From a virus, in the IMG/VR virus record IMGVR_UViG_3300042332_000818, positions 1-64,000 of that record: 64,000 bases of DNA. One strand, written 5' to 3'. Below are positions 8,119-19,300 of the stretch, piece by piece. The position numbers and the translations under genes were made by a program. The notes beneath the pieces were generated by a model that was not told the origin of the DNA, ran no database searches, and saw only the letters and a program-made list of their open reading frames with translations. Position 1 is the stretch's first letter, and every line of letters starts with the position of its first letter.

Positions 8119-8250
8119 ATGGCTCTTTGTCCCAACTGCAGATCTGTTCTCTCTTGTGGCTGTCAACAACGTACAGCTTCTAATGGTGCTTCTATTTGTC
8201 AGAATTGCCAAACTGAATACGAGAAACAGTTACAGCAACAAAAGAAATAA
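8119..8250 (+). CDS. Small zinc-ribbon-like protein, 43 aa
   Basis: Has CPNC (residues 4-7), CGC (13-15) and CQNC (27-30), then a Gln/Lys-rich tail. The paired CxxC motifs suggest a single zinc site. It is followed two bases later by a fibre gene. Similar tiny Cys-rich proteins accompany fibre genes in Bacteroidota phages; a possible job is a metal-stabilised linker or assembly aid. Function unknown. Confidence 0.6.
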   Translation: MALCPNCRSVLSCGCQQRTASNGASICQNCQTEYEKQLQQQKK

Positions 8251-8252
8251 TT

Positions 8253-8855
8253 ATGACTAACGAAGATAAGGCAGGTATTTACGGTAAGTTCTCTGATTCT
8301 GTATATAAGAAGTTCAGAGAGCTTAGATACGGTATTACCTCTTGCTGTGATCATAAGTCCTTAGAGGAATATGAGATGAGCAAAGATCTTTGTGATTGGA
8401 AGCAGATTAAAGGTTCTCAAGACCTTTCTGATACTCAGATCAGATACTTTGCTAATATGCCTATCTTCGTTGATGGTCAGAGTGGAGAAATCAGCAGTGA
8501 TTCACACTACCGTTATGCCGGTTCTGCTTCTAACAGATCCGCTACTGTCACTTATGAATATGCTAGTGATGGTAATGTAAACATTATTGAAGTAAACTCT
8601 GGAGGAGCTGTTACACGTATTAACCTTAATCCGGTTATTAATATTGACAGACGTGCTCCATCAGAGTTCACCTTTGAGCAACTTACTCCTCTTGCTACTT
8701 GGGTTATTACTCACAACCTTGGATTTATTCCGGGTAATGAGCTTACTACAGATCTTAATGGTAATGAGATTGACGGTATTACTCGTCCTATTAATGAGAA
8801 TACAATTGAGATTTGCTTTAGTGAACCTGTTGCCGGATACGCATATTTGAGCTAA
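8253..8855 (+). CDS. Small fibre/adaptor protein with C-terminal fibre domain
   Basis: 200 residues. The N-terminus is helical with paired Cys (SCCDHKSLEEYEMSKDLCDW). The C-terminal ~65 residues carry a fibre-tip pattern: TWVITHNLGFIPG, a turn with DLNGNEIDG, and an ending ICFSEPVAGYAYLS. The same pattern closes the next two genes, so the three share a terminal beta domain, probably for trimerisation or tip attachment. The start of the next gene follows the stop by one base. Likely a component of head or tail fibres. Confidence 0.6.
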   Translation: MTNEDKAGIYGKFSDSVYKKFRELRYGITSCCDHKSLEEYEMSKDLCDWKQIKGSQDLSDTQIRYFANMPIFVDGQSGEISSDSHYRYAGSASNRSATVTYEYASDGNVNIIEVNSGGAVTRINLNPVINIDRRAPSEFTFEQLTPLATWVITHNLGFIPGNELTTDLNGNEIDGITRPINENTIEICFSEPVAGYAYLS

Positions 8856-8856
8856 C

Positions 8857-9384
8857 ATGAGTACTTGTAAAAAGAAGATATTCTACAGTGATGTCAGCTT
8901 TGCTAAGAATGAGCTGCTAGACGCCCGTATTGAGAATAAAACAACTACGGAGAGGCTTGCTATGTCTCTTGGTACACCTCATACGGGTCTTGCTGTATGG
9001 GATACGGATCTTGAAGGACTTTATGTTTGGCAGACTGATCATTGGATTAGAGTTGGTGCAACTGTACAACAGATTAATAACTGGAATCAGGCTTACAATG
9101 ATTCGGTTATCAACTTTACTCTAACACAAGGTACGGATAGTGTCATCACTATTCAACGAAGAAATAGTCCAGATTTATCAATTACATATCGTAGTGGATA
9201 TATCTATAATCAGGGAGTACCCTCAGATACTTGGGTTATTAATCATAACCTAAATAAAAATCCATCAGTTACAATAGTAAGTTCTGCTGGTGAAGAGGTA
9301 GAGGGTGCAGTAGTGATTAACTCATTAAATCAAATAACAATAACGTTTTGTGCTGCGTTTTCAGGTAAAGCGTATCTCAACTAA
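8857..9384 (+). CDS. Small fibre protein, paralogue of its neighbours
   Basis: 175 residues. The N-terminus (FYSDVSFAKNELLDARIENK) resembles that of the following fibre gene (SIDLSKCELINARIHN). A short segment LAVWDTDLEGLYVWQTDHW matches the entry domain seen in long phage fibres (output and width-type tags followed by a Trp). The C-terminal domain repeats the TWVINHNLNKNPS...FSGKAYLN pattern of the preceding gene. This reads as a minimal fibre with head and tip but almost no shaft. Confidence 0.6.
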   Translation: MSTCKKKIFYSDVSFAKNELLDARIENKTTTERLAMSLGTPHTGLAVWDTDLEGLYVWQTDHWIRVGATVQQINNWNQAYNDSVINFTLTQGTDSVITIQRRNSPDLSITYRSGYIYNQGVPSDTWVINHNLNKNPSVTIVSSAGEEVEGAVVINSLNQITITFCAAFSGKAYLN

Positions 9385-9396
9385 TTCTTTTTTATC

Positions 9397-11373
9397 ATGG
9401 CAAAGAAATTTCTTACATCCATTGATCTTAGCAAGTGCGAGTTAATCAATGCTAGGATTCATAATTTACCAGATTCACCAGGGTCACCTGTATCTGGTCA
9501 AATCTATTTCAATACTGCTGATGGTCAGATGTACTTCTACGACGGTAGTGTTTGGCAATCAATGCGTGGTGATATTACCAGTGTTACACTTACCGGTGGA
9601 GCTGGTGCAAGTGTTACTCAAAACAATAGCAATGGTGGTGCTTATACAGCAACTATTGATGTAAATGTAGATAATACCACAATTGGTATTAATGGTTCTG
9701 ATAATCTTTATGTTATTAAAGATGCTGCATACCTAGAAAATATCTACACCACCGATAGTTCATTTACTAGTAACCGTACTGCTACTCTTGGTGCTAGCAA
9801 TCTAACCTTTAATGCTACCTCTACTGGTAAGTACACTATTCAAAATAGTCTTTACCTTGGTCAGCAGTCTGCGGGTAATGGTGGTCAACTTTATATTTAC
9901 GCTCCTGCTGATGGTCTTTCTACAGGTATTACCTGGGATGATGGTAGTGCTCCTACTGGTAAGATTAAGTTTCAGCACAATGTAGGAGACTTTGTATTTG
10001 AAATTGGTGGTACAGAACTTCTTCAGTTAGATGGTACTGCTGGAAGTACTGGTCTTAAGATTAATAAAGGTGTTGTATCTAGCGTATACGCTCTTGACGT
10101 AACATCTAATGCTGGTTCAGACGTTGCTCGTCTTGAAGGTATGCTTGAGTCTACTACTGAGACTAAGTTTGTTACTATTTCTACCGGTGGTGTTCTTAAG
10201 TATCGTACTGTTACTGGTATTAACGGTAGCGGTCAAGTTGAGAACTTGGGTAATACTAACCTTTCTGTTACTACTGGTGAATCAAGAACGTTTACCATTA
10301 ATGATGCTAGAACTGATGCGTTTAAGATTGCTGACGTTGATGGGGCTCTTCTTAACTTCAACACTGTTGGTGCTAGTATTACCGATAAGGTAGCGACTTT
10401 TGGTACTTCAGTTGTAATTGATGGTAATCTTACTGTATCTGGTACAACTACTACAATTAGTACTGAGACTGTAACGATTGCTGATAATATTATTGTTCTT
10501 AACTCTAATGCCGCTGGTGCTGCTACTGAGTCTGCAGGTTTTGAAATTGAGCGTGGTACAGATACTAACGTACAGTTCCTTTGGAATGAAACAAATGATT
10601 ACTGGTCTGCCGTAGGTACTAAACTTCATATTGGTAATATTCCTACCGGTACTTCTGATAGCATTCTTATTGAAAACTCTGGAGTAATTGAAAAGAGATC
10701 TCTTACGGGTCTTGTTGATGAGCTTCAGTTTTTTGATGCTATTTCTGGTTACGCAACTCCTACTGGTGGTGTAATTACGTTTGTAGGATCAACTGGTGTT
10801 AGTGTTGTTGCTGCTGGTAACATTGTAGCGGTATCTGGTGTAGATGCTACTACAACCACTAAGGGTGTTGCAAGCTTTGCTGCTGCTGACTTTGATGTAG
10901 CTTCTGGTGCTGTTAGTCTTGAAGATACTGTTGTTAAGACAGTAACTACTGACTCAGGTGCTCTTACTCCAGCGTCTCATGGATTCTCAATTCTTGGTGG
11001 AGAAGGTATTGATGTTACTCACACTAGTACAACTATTACTGTTGCTGGAGAAGATGCTACAACTACTAATAAAGGTATTGTAGAGCTTGCTACTGGTCCT
11101 GAAACAAAAGGTCTTACTGATACTGCACGTGCTGTAACTCCTTCTGGTCTTGCATCACTTCGTTATGCTGCTGCGGGTAGTGGAACTGCTTCTACTTGGG
11201 CTGTAACACACAGTTTGAATACTAGAGATGTAATTGTACAACTTTACCAGATTAGCACTGGAGATACTGTAGAATGTGATGTAACTAGAACAAGTGTAGA
11301 TGTTGTTACTCTTGGCTTCTGCGCAGCACAAGATCTCACAGATTTGCGTGTGCTTATTATCAAGATTGCTTAA
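9397..11373 (+). CDS. Tail or head fibre protein, 658 aa
   Basis: The N-terminus has the phage fibre pattern QIYFNTADGQMYFYDGSVWQ (residues 40-59). The shaft is Thr/Ser/Gly/Asn-rich with repeated beta-strand units; one region (FGTSVVIDGNLTVSGTTTTI) matches shaft segments of long phage fibres, followed by ADNIIVLNSNAAGAATESAG. The C-terminus (TWAVTHSLNTRDVIVQLYQI) is a third copy of the terminal domain shared with the two upstream genes. It likely forms a trimeric fibre for host recognition. A 20-base inverted repeat follows the stop. Confidence 0.75.
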   Translation: MAKKFLTSIDLSKCELINARIHNLPDSPGSPVSGQIYFNTADGQMYFYDGSVWQSMRGDITSVTLTGGAGASVTQNNSNGGAYTATIDVNVDNTTIGINGSDNLYVIKDAAYLENIYTTDSSFTSNRTATLGASNLTFNATSTGKYTIQNSLYLGQQSAGNGGQLYIYAPADGLSTGITWDDGSAPTGKIKFQHNVGDFVFEIGGTELLQLDGTAGSTGLKINKGVVSSVYALDVTSNAGSDVARLEGMLESTTETKFVTISTGGVLKYRTVTGINGSGQVENLGNTNLSVTTGESRTFTINDARTDAFKIADVDGALLNFNTVGASITDKVATFGTSVVIDGNLTVSGTTTTISTETVTIADNIIVLNSNAAGAATESAGFEIERGTDTNVQFLWNETNDYWSAVGTKLHIGNIPTGTSDSILIENSGVIEKRSLTGLVDELQFFDAISGYATPTGGVITFVGSTGVSVVAAGNIVAVSGVDATTTTKGVASFAAADFDVASGAVSLEDTVVKTVTTDSGALTPASHGFSILGGEGIDVTHTSTTITVAGEDATTTNKGIVELATGPETKGLTDTARAVTPSGLASLRYAAAGSGTASTWAVTHSLNTRDVIVQLYQISTGDTVECDVTRTSVDVVTLGFCAAQDLTDLRVLIIKIA

Positions 11374-11378
11374 TTAAA

Positions 11379-11398
11379 CTTACTATCTTTATAGTAAG
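11379..11398 (+). repeat. Perfect inverted repeat between two fibre genes
   Basis: CTTACTAT and ATAGTAAG flank a CTTT loop (8-bp stem). No T-tract follows, so it is not a normal terminator. It may be an mRNA processing or stability hairpin that separates the 658- and 1638-residue fibre messages. Confidence 0.5.
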
Positions 11399-11415
11399 AA
11401 TAAATGCTGCATTAA

Positions 11416-14400
11416 ATGAAGTTTTTAAATCATAATCTTTTTACAGGTGATATTACGGTAAACGGTACTACTACTCTTAGTACCGCTACCGGTATCACTC
11501 GTGCAACTGGTGATAATTCAACTCACCTTGCAACAACTGAGTTTGTAAAAGCACAAGGTTATGCTACTACAGCAGCATTATCCGGGTATGTACCTATTAC
11601 TCGTACTATTACAATTAATGGAACAACCCTTGACTTATCAGCAGATAGAACTTGGACAATAGCAAGCGGTGACTATACCTCTAAAGTTCAGCACCAGGTA
11701 AAAGCTGGTGTTGCAATTAATAAAGGTCAAGCTGTTTATGTTACTACCTCTGATGGTACTAACATGATTGTTGGACTAGCGTCTAATGCTACTGAAGCTA
11801 CATCTTCTAAGACTATGGGTCTTTTAGATGCTACAGTTGCTCAAAATGGTTTTGCTAATGTTGTTACAGAAGGTCTATTAGCTGGATTAAATACGGTTGG
11901 TGCGACTGCAGGAGATCCTGTTTGGCTTGGAACCGGAGGTAATCTTATTTATGGTTTATTAAACAAACCGTATGCACCAGCACACCTTGTATTTATTGGT
12001 ATTGTTACTAGAGTAAATGCAAACAATGGTGAGATCTTTGTTAAGGTTCAAAATGGTTTTGAGCTTAATGAGATTCATGATGTAGACCTCAAGACTGTAG
12101 TTCCGGTAAATGGACATATTCTTGGTTTTGATGGTACTCTTTGGGTAAACAAAACAATTGCTACGTGGCTTGGATATACTCCTGCAAATGCAAGCGGTAC
12201 TACTAACTATCTTTCAAAGTTTACTGGAACTACCACTCTAGGCAATTCGCAAATCTTTGATAACGGAACTAACGTTGGTATTGGGAACACATCTCCAACG
12301 GCTAAACTTCAAGTTGGAGCTGAAGCTCACGGAAACGCTACTGGAATTGAAGTTGCAGCTGGTGCTGGAGGAGCAAACCTTCTTGCATTAACAAATAGCA
12401 CTAACCACAACTGGTTTCCATATACTGACGGTTCAAACTATTATTCAGCTGTATCTCATACGTTCAGGAATGAAACGCACGCTACGGATTGGATGACAAT
12501 AACCTCAGCTGGTAAAGTTGGTATTGGGACGACTACTATAACAAAAAAACTAGAGGTTGCTGGAGACTCAGCAAGCGGTACGTTTAGACTTAGACCTCAA
12601 GATGGCACTTACCAAGATTATAGATTAGACATTACAGCTCAAGCCGCAGATGACGGAGCTGTAACTATGGCTATTAAAGAAAATATATTTTTAAAAACAT
12701 ATGGGTACTATAACTTAACTGGATTATCTTTAGGAGTTGCGGGATATACAGATTTAATACATTTAAAAAATTCTAGCAACGTCGGCATTGGTACGACGAG
12801 TCCAAATGAAAAGCTTCACGTAGCTGGAAATGTTCACGCTTATGCGGCTGGAGGAATAAATGCTGGATTGTTTGCAAGTACATCAGCTGGCGCAACAACA
12901 ATTGCTATTCGCTCTAATGGTGTGACTCATTTCAACGGCGGCAACGTCGGCATTGGGACCACTAATCCATCTAACAAACTCCAAGTAGCAAATGGAGATA
13001 TGAGTATCACAACCGGGTACTCATTTATTCTTGCTGACACAGATACAAACTGGAGACTTGGTAGAAACATTATTGTAGAAAACGGAAACCAACTTACTGC
13101 TAATACTATGCAGTTTGTTGCTGCTAATGCAGCTAATGAAGGTTGGCAGTTTGTAGATGATGACGGTAATACCCGTTTTGAAATTGGTGCAAGTACAGGT
13201 AATGCTTGGTTACCTAGTGGTAATCTATATTTGAACAGTAACCTTGCTTGGCATGCTGGTAATGATGGAAGTGGTTCTGGTTTAGATGCTGATTTGTTGG
13301 ATGGCGTTCAACTTGATAATGTAGTTTGGGGAAATGCAAGAGGTACTAATCAGCAGTTAACTAACAACAACAATGATTTAGACAAAACCGGATATTACAC
13401 TAGTGATGGTTTTGTAACAAGACCAAGTGGAGTAGCTAACTGGATGTACATAGAGCACATCAAGTTATACAATGACAATACTCAGTATCAAAAACAAATA
13501 GGTTATGACACATACGATGATCGTATGTGGGTTAGAACAAAGAACGCTGGAACTTGGTCTTCTTGGAAGCAAATATGGACATCTGATAGCCTAACTAACC
13601 TTAACCAACTTACGAACGGTCCTGGGTATATCACCGGATATACTGAAATAGATACGCTGGCAACGGTAGCTGCAAGAGGTAATATTTCCAACAATCAGCT
13701 TCAGATCAGAACTGCTGGTAATACGGCTGGAGGTAATCTTCAGCTTGGACTTTACAGTGATGGAGCGTCCAAGTGGTCATATATTACTTCACAGCATTAT
13801 AATTCGTCTAGTGAACCTGAAGGATTTACTCTGATAGGTGGTCTTGCTCAAAATGGAACCAATGCTGTTGTTATTGGTGGAAACATTTATGAGTCCAACC
13901 CTTCAACAGAAATACAATTTTGGACGCACGACTCATTTACCCACAACTTGGGTGGCTCATTGCGTGCAAGAATTGACGGTGTTGGTAATTTTGGTATTGG
14001 TACCGCTAACCCATTGCACAGGCTATCTGTGGACAGTGTTAGTCAATCAACAATTGCTAAGTTTTATACTTCTGATAATAACTATAGCACTATTGAGGTA
14101 GGTGATACCGGAGACGTATATTCATCTGTATACCTTGCTAGTGATAGTGGCAATGGACAGCTATTCAAGTATGGTTCTGGCTGGGGTGCAGATAGCGGAA
14201 TGGTTGGACTGTACAGTTCTAATGGACCAATTGCTTTACAAGCTGGTGGATCAACTAAAGTATTTGTTACAGCACTTGGTAGTGTAGGTGTTGGTACTAT
14301 TAGCCCAGATTCAAAACTTCAAATAACGTCTAGTAGTTCTAATATATTTAGAATGGTTCGTAGTCAAAACAATTTTGGTTTTGAAGCTACGGCAACATCA

Positions 14401-16332
14401 AGTGGAGGATATGGATTATATGATTATCAAGCTAGTGCTTATGATATATATTTTAAAGCCGGTACTGTTGGTATTGGAACTACTAGTCCATCTACCAAGC
14501 TTGATGTTAACGGTGTAATTACTGCAACAGGTGGTAACTCTACACAATGGAATACAGCATTTGGCTGGGGTAATCACGCTAGTGCTGGCTATTTAACTTC
14601 GTATACTGAAACAGATACACTTGCTAGTGTTACTGGAAGGGGAGCAACTACCTCTTCTAAAGTATTCTTTACTCATAACGCAACCACAGACCCACTATCA
14701 GCTGTAGAAATAAATGGTGGAGGAACCCATACTGGTCTTTACATAAATCCAGCAGCATCAGCTCAGGCTCACGTAAGATTTGGAACAAATGGAGCACTCA
14801 AGTGGCAGATTAGAGCTCCGTTTCAAGATGGTGTTGATACTGCTCTTAAGTTTTACTCTTGGGTTTCTGGTGCTGATAAGTTCCAATTTGAACACAGTGG
14901 TAATGCAATATTTAATGGTGGAACAGTTTGGACTTCAGCAAACGATGGTTCTGGTTCTGGATTAGATGCGGATCTTTGGGATGGTTATCATGTAGGACAA
15001 GCAAGTAACTGGGCATCACGTAGCACTAATGATATTGTTAGTGGTATGATGAGCTGGAGAAATTATGGAAATGGTCACGTAATTTTTGACGCTTCTGCAA
15101 GCTTATCTCCTTCCGGTACTGCTGTTAATAATACAACACCGCAAAATCTTTGGACTGGTACATACCCAACTCTTATGGGTTGGAACGGTTCAAACACTTA
15201 TGGTGTTCGTGTAGATGCTGCAAGAGTTGCAGAAACCGCTAGCAATGCCGGATATGCAACTACAGCGGGTTCATTAACATCAATGAATATTTCCCAGTTT
15301 ACAAATAACTCAGGATATATTGCTGCTGGTTCAACTGTATCTGAAGCAGCGTCTCAGTCAAATGCTACTAGATTTAGATCAGCTGGTGATATTTCACAAG
15401 GAGGTGGAAATCATGCACTGCAAATTTTTGCAGATGCTAATAATGATGCTTTTATGGCGTTTCATATTAGCGGTGATTATGCTGTTCATTTTGGTCTGGA
15501 TGATTCAACAAATAGAATGTATGTTGGTGGTTGGTCCGATGGTACCGGTACTAAATATCAAATCTGGGATTCTAGAGATTTTTCATCTACCAATGTATCA
15601 AACTGGAACACAGCATATGGCTGGGGTAACCATGCATCTCAAGGATATGCTACTCAGACATATGTAAATACCGCAATTTCAAATCTTGTAGACGCAGCTC
15701 CGACTACTCTTGATACTCTTAATGAACTTGCTGCTGCACTTGGTGATGATCCAAACTTTGCTACTACTGTAGCTACAAGCATTGGAAATAAAGTAGCTAA
15801 GGCTGGTGATACCATGACTGGTAACCTTAACTGGGGTGCCACTAATCTTGGTCTTACCTGGGATATGAATACTGATGGTGCATACATCAAGTTCTTCAAT
15901 ACTGGAAACGGTGATACTGATTCAAGATTAGAGTATGCTACATACGATGATGGTAATGAATACCATCGTTGGGTAATCTCTAGTGTTGAGAGAATGAACT
16001 TGAAGGCTGCAGGTCTTACTGTTACCGGAAACGTTACATGTACAGGAACATTCACAGAAACATCTTCTCGTAGATTTAAAGAGAATATTGTAGATCTTGA
16101 ACCTACTGCAGAGAAAGTAGAAAAGCTTCGTCCGGTACGATACAATAAGATTGACAGTGAAGCAACTGAAATTGGTCTTATTGCAGAAGAAGTTGCAGAA
16201 CTCTTTCCGGAGGTTGTAACTTATAATGAGAATGGACAACCTTCTGGTGTGCAATATCAGAGACTATCAGTAATCCTGCTGAAAACAGTTCAAGAGTTAA
16301 CAGAAAGAATCAACAAGCTAGAAAACAAGTAA
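11416..16332 (+). CDS. Long fibre with C-terminal S74 intramolecular chaperone
   Basis: 1638 residues. It opens with FLNHNLFTGDITVNGTTTLS, then a collar-like region, then many copies of the shaft motif VGIGTTSPxxKLxV (around residues 290, 370, 455, 510, 860, 960 and 1020), with copies of a GWGNHASxGY unit (about 1050 and 1400). The C-terminus is a Peptidase_S74 domain: SSRRFKENI at residues 1550-1558 aligns with the canonical S-D-x-R-x-K site, so S1550 and K1555 are the predicted catalytic pair, releasing an 89-residue chaperone after the fibre trimer folds. Known S74 domains cut themselves off T5 and K1F-type fibres. Patches with more GC-rich codons suggest mosaic origin. Confidence 0.85.
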   Translation: MKFLNHNLFTGDITVNGTTTLSTATGITRATGDNSTHLATTEFVKAQGYATTAALSGYVPITRTITINGTTLDLSADRTWTIASGDYTSKVQHQVKAGVAINKGQAVYVTTSDGTNMIVGLASNATEATSSKTMGLLDATVAQNGFANVVTEGLLAGLNTVGATAGDPVWLGTGGNLIYGLLNKPYAPAHLVFIGIVTRVNANNGEIFVKVQNGFELNEIHDVDLKTVVPVNGHILGFDGTLWVNKTIATWLGYTPANASGTTNYLSKFTGTTTLGNSQIFDNGTNVGIGNTSPTAKLQVGAEAHGNATGIEVAAGAGGANLLALTNSTNHNWFPYTDGSNYYSAVSHTFRNETHATDWMTITSAGKVGIGTTTITKKLEVAGDSASGTFRLRPQDGTYQDYRLDITAQAADDGAVTMAIKENIFLKTYGYYNLTGLSLGVAGYTDLIHLKNSSNVGIGTTSPNEKLHVAGNVHAYAAGGINAGLFASTSAGATTIAIRSNGVTHFNGGNVGIGTTNPSNKLQVANGDMSITTGYSFILADTDTNWRLGRNIIVENGNQLTANTMQFVAANAANEGWQFVDDDGNTRFEIGASTGNAWLPSGNLYLNSNLAWHAGNDGSGSGLDADLLDGVQLDNVVWGNARGTNQQLTNNNNDLDKTGYYTSDGFVTRPSGVANWMYIEHIKLYNDNTQYQKQIGYDTYDDRMWVRTKNAGTWSSWKQIWTSDSLTNLNQLTNGPGYITGYTEIDTLATVAARGNISNNQLQIRTAGNTAGGNLQLGLYSDGASKWSYITSQHYNSSSEPEGFTLIGGLAQNGTNAVVIGGNIYESNPSTEIQFWTHDSFTHNLGGSLRARIDGVGNFGIGTANPLHRLSVDSVSQSTIAKFYTSDNNYSTIEVGDTGDVYSSVYLASDSGNGQLFKYGSGWGADSGMVGLYSSNGPIALQAGGSTKVFVTALGSVGVGTISPDSKLQITSSSSNIFRMVRSQNNFGFEATATSSGGYGLYDYQASAYDIYFKAGTVGIGTTSPSTKLDVNGVITATGGNSTQWNTAFGWGNHASAGYLTSYTETDTLASVTGRGATTSSKVFFTHNATTDPLSAVEINGGGTHTGLYINPAASAQAHVRFGTNGALKWQIRAPFQDGVDTALKFYSWVSGADKFQFEHSGNAIFNGGTVWTSANDGSGSGLDADLWDGYHVGQASNWASRSTNDIVSGMMSWRNYGNGHVIFDASASLSPSGTAVNNTTPQNLWTGTYPTLMGWNGSNTYGVRVDAARVAETASNAGYATTAGSLTSMNISQFTNNSGYIAAGSTVSEAASQSNATRFRSAGDISQGGGNHALQIFADANNDAFMAFHISGDYAVHFGLDDSTNRMYVGGWSDGTGTKYQIWDSRDFSSTNVSNWNTAYGWGNHASQGYATQTYVNTAISNLVDAAPTTLDTLNELAAALGDDPNFATTVATSIGNKVAKAGDTMTGNLNWGATNLGLTWDMNTDGAYIKFFNTGNGDTDSRLEYATYDDGNEYHRWVISSVERMNLKAAGLTVTGNVTCTGTFTETSSRRFKENIVDLEPTAEKVEKLRPVRYNKIDSEATEIGLIAEEVAELFPEVVTYNENGQPSGVQYQRLSVILLKTVQELTERINKLENK

Positions 16333-16333
16333 T

Positions 16334-19300
16334 ATGGCAAATCTTATTAGTACCAGCATATCTGGAACATTAAGTGTAAGTGGAAATGGAAGTTTCTTTG
16401 CAGGAGAAACTTCTCAGTTGAGTATTGAAAACCAGAGTACTTTTACTCGTTTTGCGTTTAATAAGCTTACTTTCTATGACTGGAATAATGGTTATGATGT
16501 ATTGATTATTGATGGTGGATATGTTGAATCTCCTACATCTTTTAGAGCACCAATATTCTATGATTCTCAGAATACTGGATATTACCTAGATCCTAATAGT
16601 ACATCTAACTTAAATACTGCATATGCGGCGGCATTTTATGGTAGCGACGTATATACAACTGGTGGTTGGTTTAGAAACCACACTAATAATAATGGTATAT
16701 ATTGGCAAGGAACAGGTTGGCATTTAATGCCTGAAAATAGTGCTGATTTTAGAATCCATTCTGGAAATAATAGTGAGTCTGCACTTAGAATGGAGACAAA
16801 TGGAACTACCAGAGGATATGTGTATGCTAATAGTAGCAATGAAATTGGTTTTTTAAATCAAGGTAGAAGCTGGAGATTAAGAGCATATTCTGGTGGTGCT
16901 GTTGAGTCATATGGTGATTTCCGTGCTCCAATTTTTTACGATTCTCAGGATACTACATATTACTTAGATCCTAACTCAACCACTGCTCTTAGAACTGTTG
17001 GTTCTTGGAGATCTGATTCTGCTGCTTGGGATGGTGAGTTTGCTGGTAAGATTCAATACCATTCTAATAACTGGTATTTTCAGGCATCAAGTAATTGGTT
17101 TTTTAGAAATTCTGGGGGATCAAACGTAGTTTCAATTGACTCTGGAGGTAACATTAGTGCTAATGGTTTTGTAGGTAATAATTCTGCACAAACTAGAGAT
17201 AAACTGAGAGTTTGGGATGGTAGTCCATACACCATTGGTATGAAGAGTGGTTATGATTATGGCCATCTTGGTAATGATGAGTATGCTATGTCATTCCAAA
17301 TGAATGATAGCAGTGGTCGTGGTTTTTGGTGGGGAGATGATGCTCATAATGATAATCAGGGTGCAGCATCTCTTACTACTGATGGTCGTATGACTATTGC
17401 TAGATCTCTTAGTGTTGGCGAAGGAGAAGCCGTTGTTTCTCCATCTAGTACTCCACTTTATGTAAAAGGATCTACATCTGGTGCTGATGTAGTTGGTGTA
17501 GATGGTGTTAATGGTAGACTGTTTACTGTTACTGATGATCTATCCGGTTCATTGTTTTCAGTAAATACTATTGCCGGTCTTCCGGTAATTGAAGCATTTG
17601 CTGATAATACAGTTACTATTGGTAAATACGGATACGCTACTACCTGGTCTACTACTGGATTTGTAACTGTACCTAATAGTGCAAATATCTATAGAGATCT
17701 TTTTATTAATGGTGGTAGAGGTGGAGACTTTGGTAACCGATTAATTATTGGTACTGATGCTGCTACTTATACTCTGCAGGATAGCAATCAGAGACCTACT
17801 GCATATTTACATGGTGCTTATCCAGTTCTTACACTTAATCATACTGTAACAAGTAATGGTTCACATGGGCCTACAATTCAGTTTACTCATAATACAGCTG
17901 ATAAGCAGTGGGTTATTGGCACAAATGGAACAGGTACTCGTCTTGATATTGGATACTCAACAAACACTAACCGCAACCCTCATAACGGTATTGATGATAA
18001 TAGCGGTTCTACTTTTCTTAGAGTAGATAATGGTGGAAATATTCAGCTTGGTAGAGGTAACGGTAGATCTACTTGGGTAAACGATATTCTGTATGTAGGT
18101 GCTAGTGACTCTGGTGATTCTCATATGTACTTTGGTGAGGATTCATCTGGTTGGTATGGTTTACACTGGTACTGGGATTCTGGACATACTGTATATCTAT
18201 ATGGACGTAATGCTGGTACTGATACAGAGATCATGCGTTACACTACAAACTCTAATAGTTATGTAGAGTGGCGTAGACATTTTAATATGAATAACTATGA
18301 GATTAACTATCTCAATCAGATTCACTTTAATGATAACGTATGGTTTACTGATGATGGCAATAACCGATATCTTATTTATAAATGGGGTAACAGTACTGAA
18401 GGTGGTATAAAATTCGTTGATGGTGATAATGCACTTCAGGGTTATGTTTATGGTTCTGGAACTGGTTCATTTGGTCTTCTTGATGGTGGTGGAAACTGGA
18501 AAGTACGTGTAGATACTAGTGACGTTGAAATGTATGGTACTCAGTATCTTACAAACGTATATGCATATATTCTTTATGATAGAAGTGATAGTAGTTATTA
18601 CTTAGATCCCGCTTCATACAGTAGAATTTGGAGAACATCTACACACTGGGCACCATCACCGGGAGTAGGTTCATCTAACTGGGTAAATGATTTTAACGCT
18701 ACCCCCGTTAGTAGTATGAGTTTTGGCGGTGATTTGTCAGCTGGTGGACCACAAGGATCTTGGTGGTTCCAGCAAAATATGCGTCATAGTAATACTAGTA
18801 ACTATTGGGGTACTCAGATTGCTTGGGGTTGGGAAGATAATGCTAATGAACTTTGGCAGCGTAATGTTCAAGGAGGTAGCTGGAGTAGCTGGGTACGTTA
18901 TATCAATACTAACAACTATGCTGGTATTCTTGATGCACGTTACTATACTGAGACTGAAGTAAACAACCTTCTTAGTTCTTATGCAACAACCGCATCACTT
19001 AGCGGATATGTATCAACTACTAATAACTCATCTCTTAATTCAGATTCAAGAAATACGAGAGGTGTCACTAGACTTTATCGTAGAGATGATAACTCTGATT
19101 TTTCTGTACAGACCTATTGGACTGGAACTTACTGGAAATTAGAAGGATATAATGGTGATAGCTATCATGCTGGTGTATCAGTTGCTCATGCTGGTTTAGC
19201 TGATTCGGCAACTAATGCTAACTATGCTAACAGTGCTGGCTCTGCATCTACAGTAACACATTATTCTGGAAGAACAGACACTGATTGGTATAATGCTGTT

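Noticed and set aside
12268-14512. Repeated VGIGTTSP-type segments as a CRISPR array or DNA tandem repeat
   Set aside because: The repeats are at protein level, variable in DNA sequence and irregularly spaced, as in trimeric fibre shafts.
15654-16254. Antisense open frames opposite the first S74 fibre
   Set aside because: They shadow a dense, clearly coding + strand gene and show no recognisable protein features.
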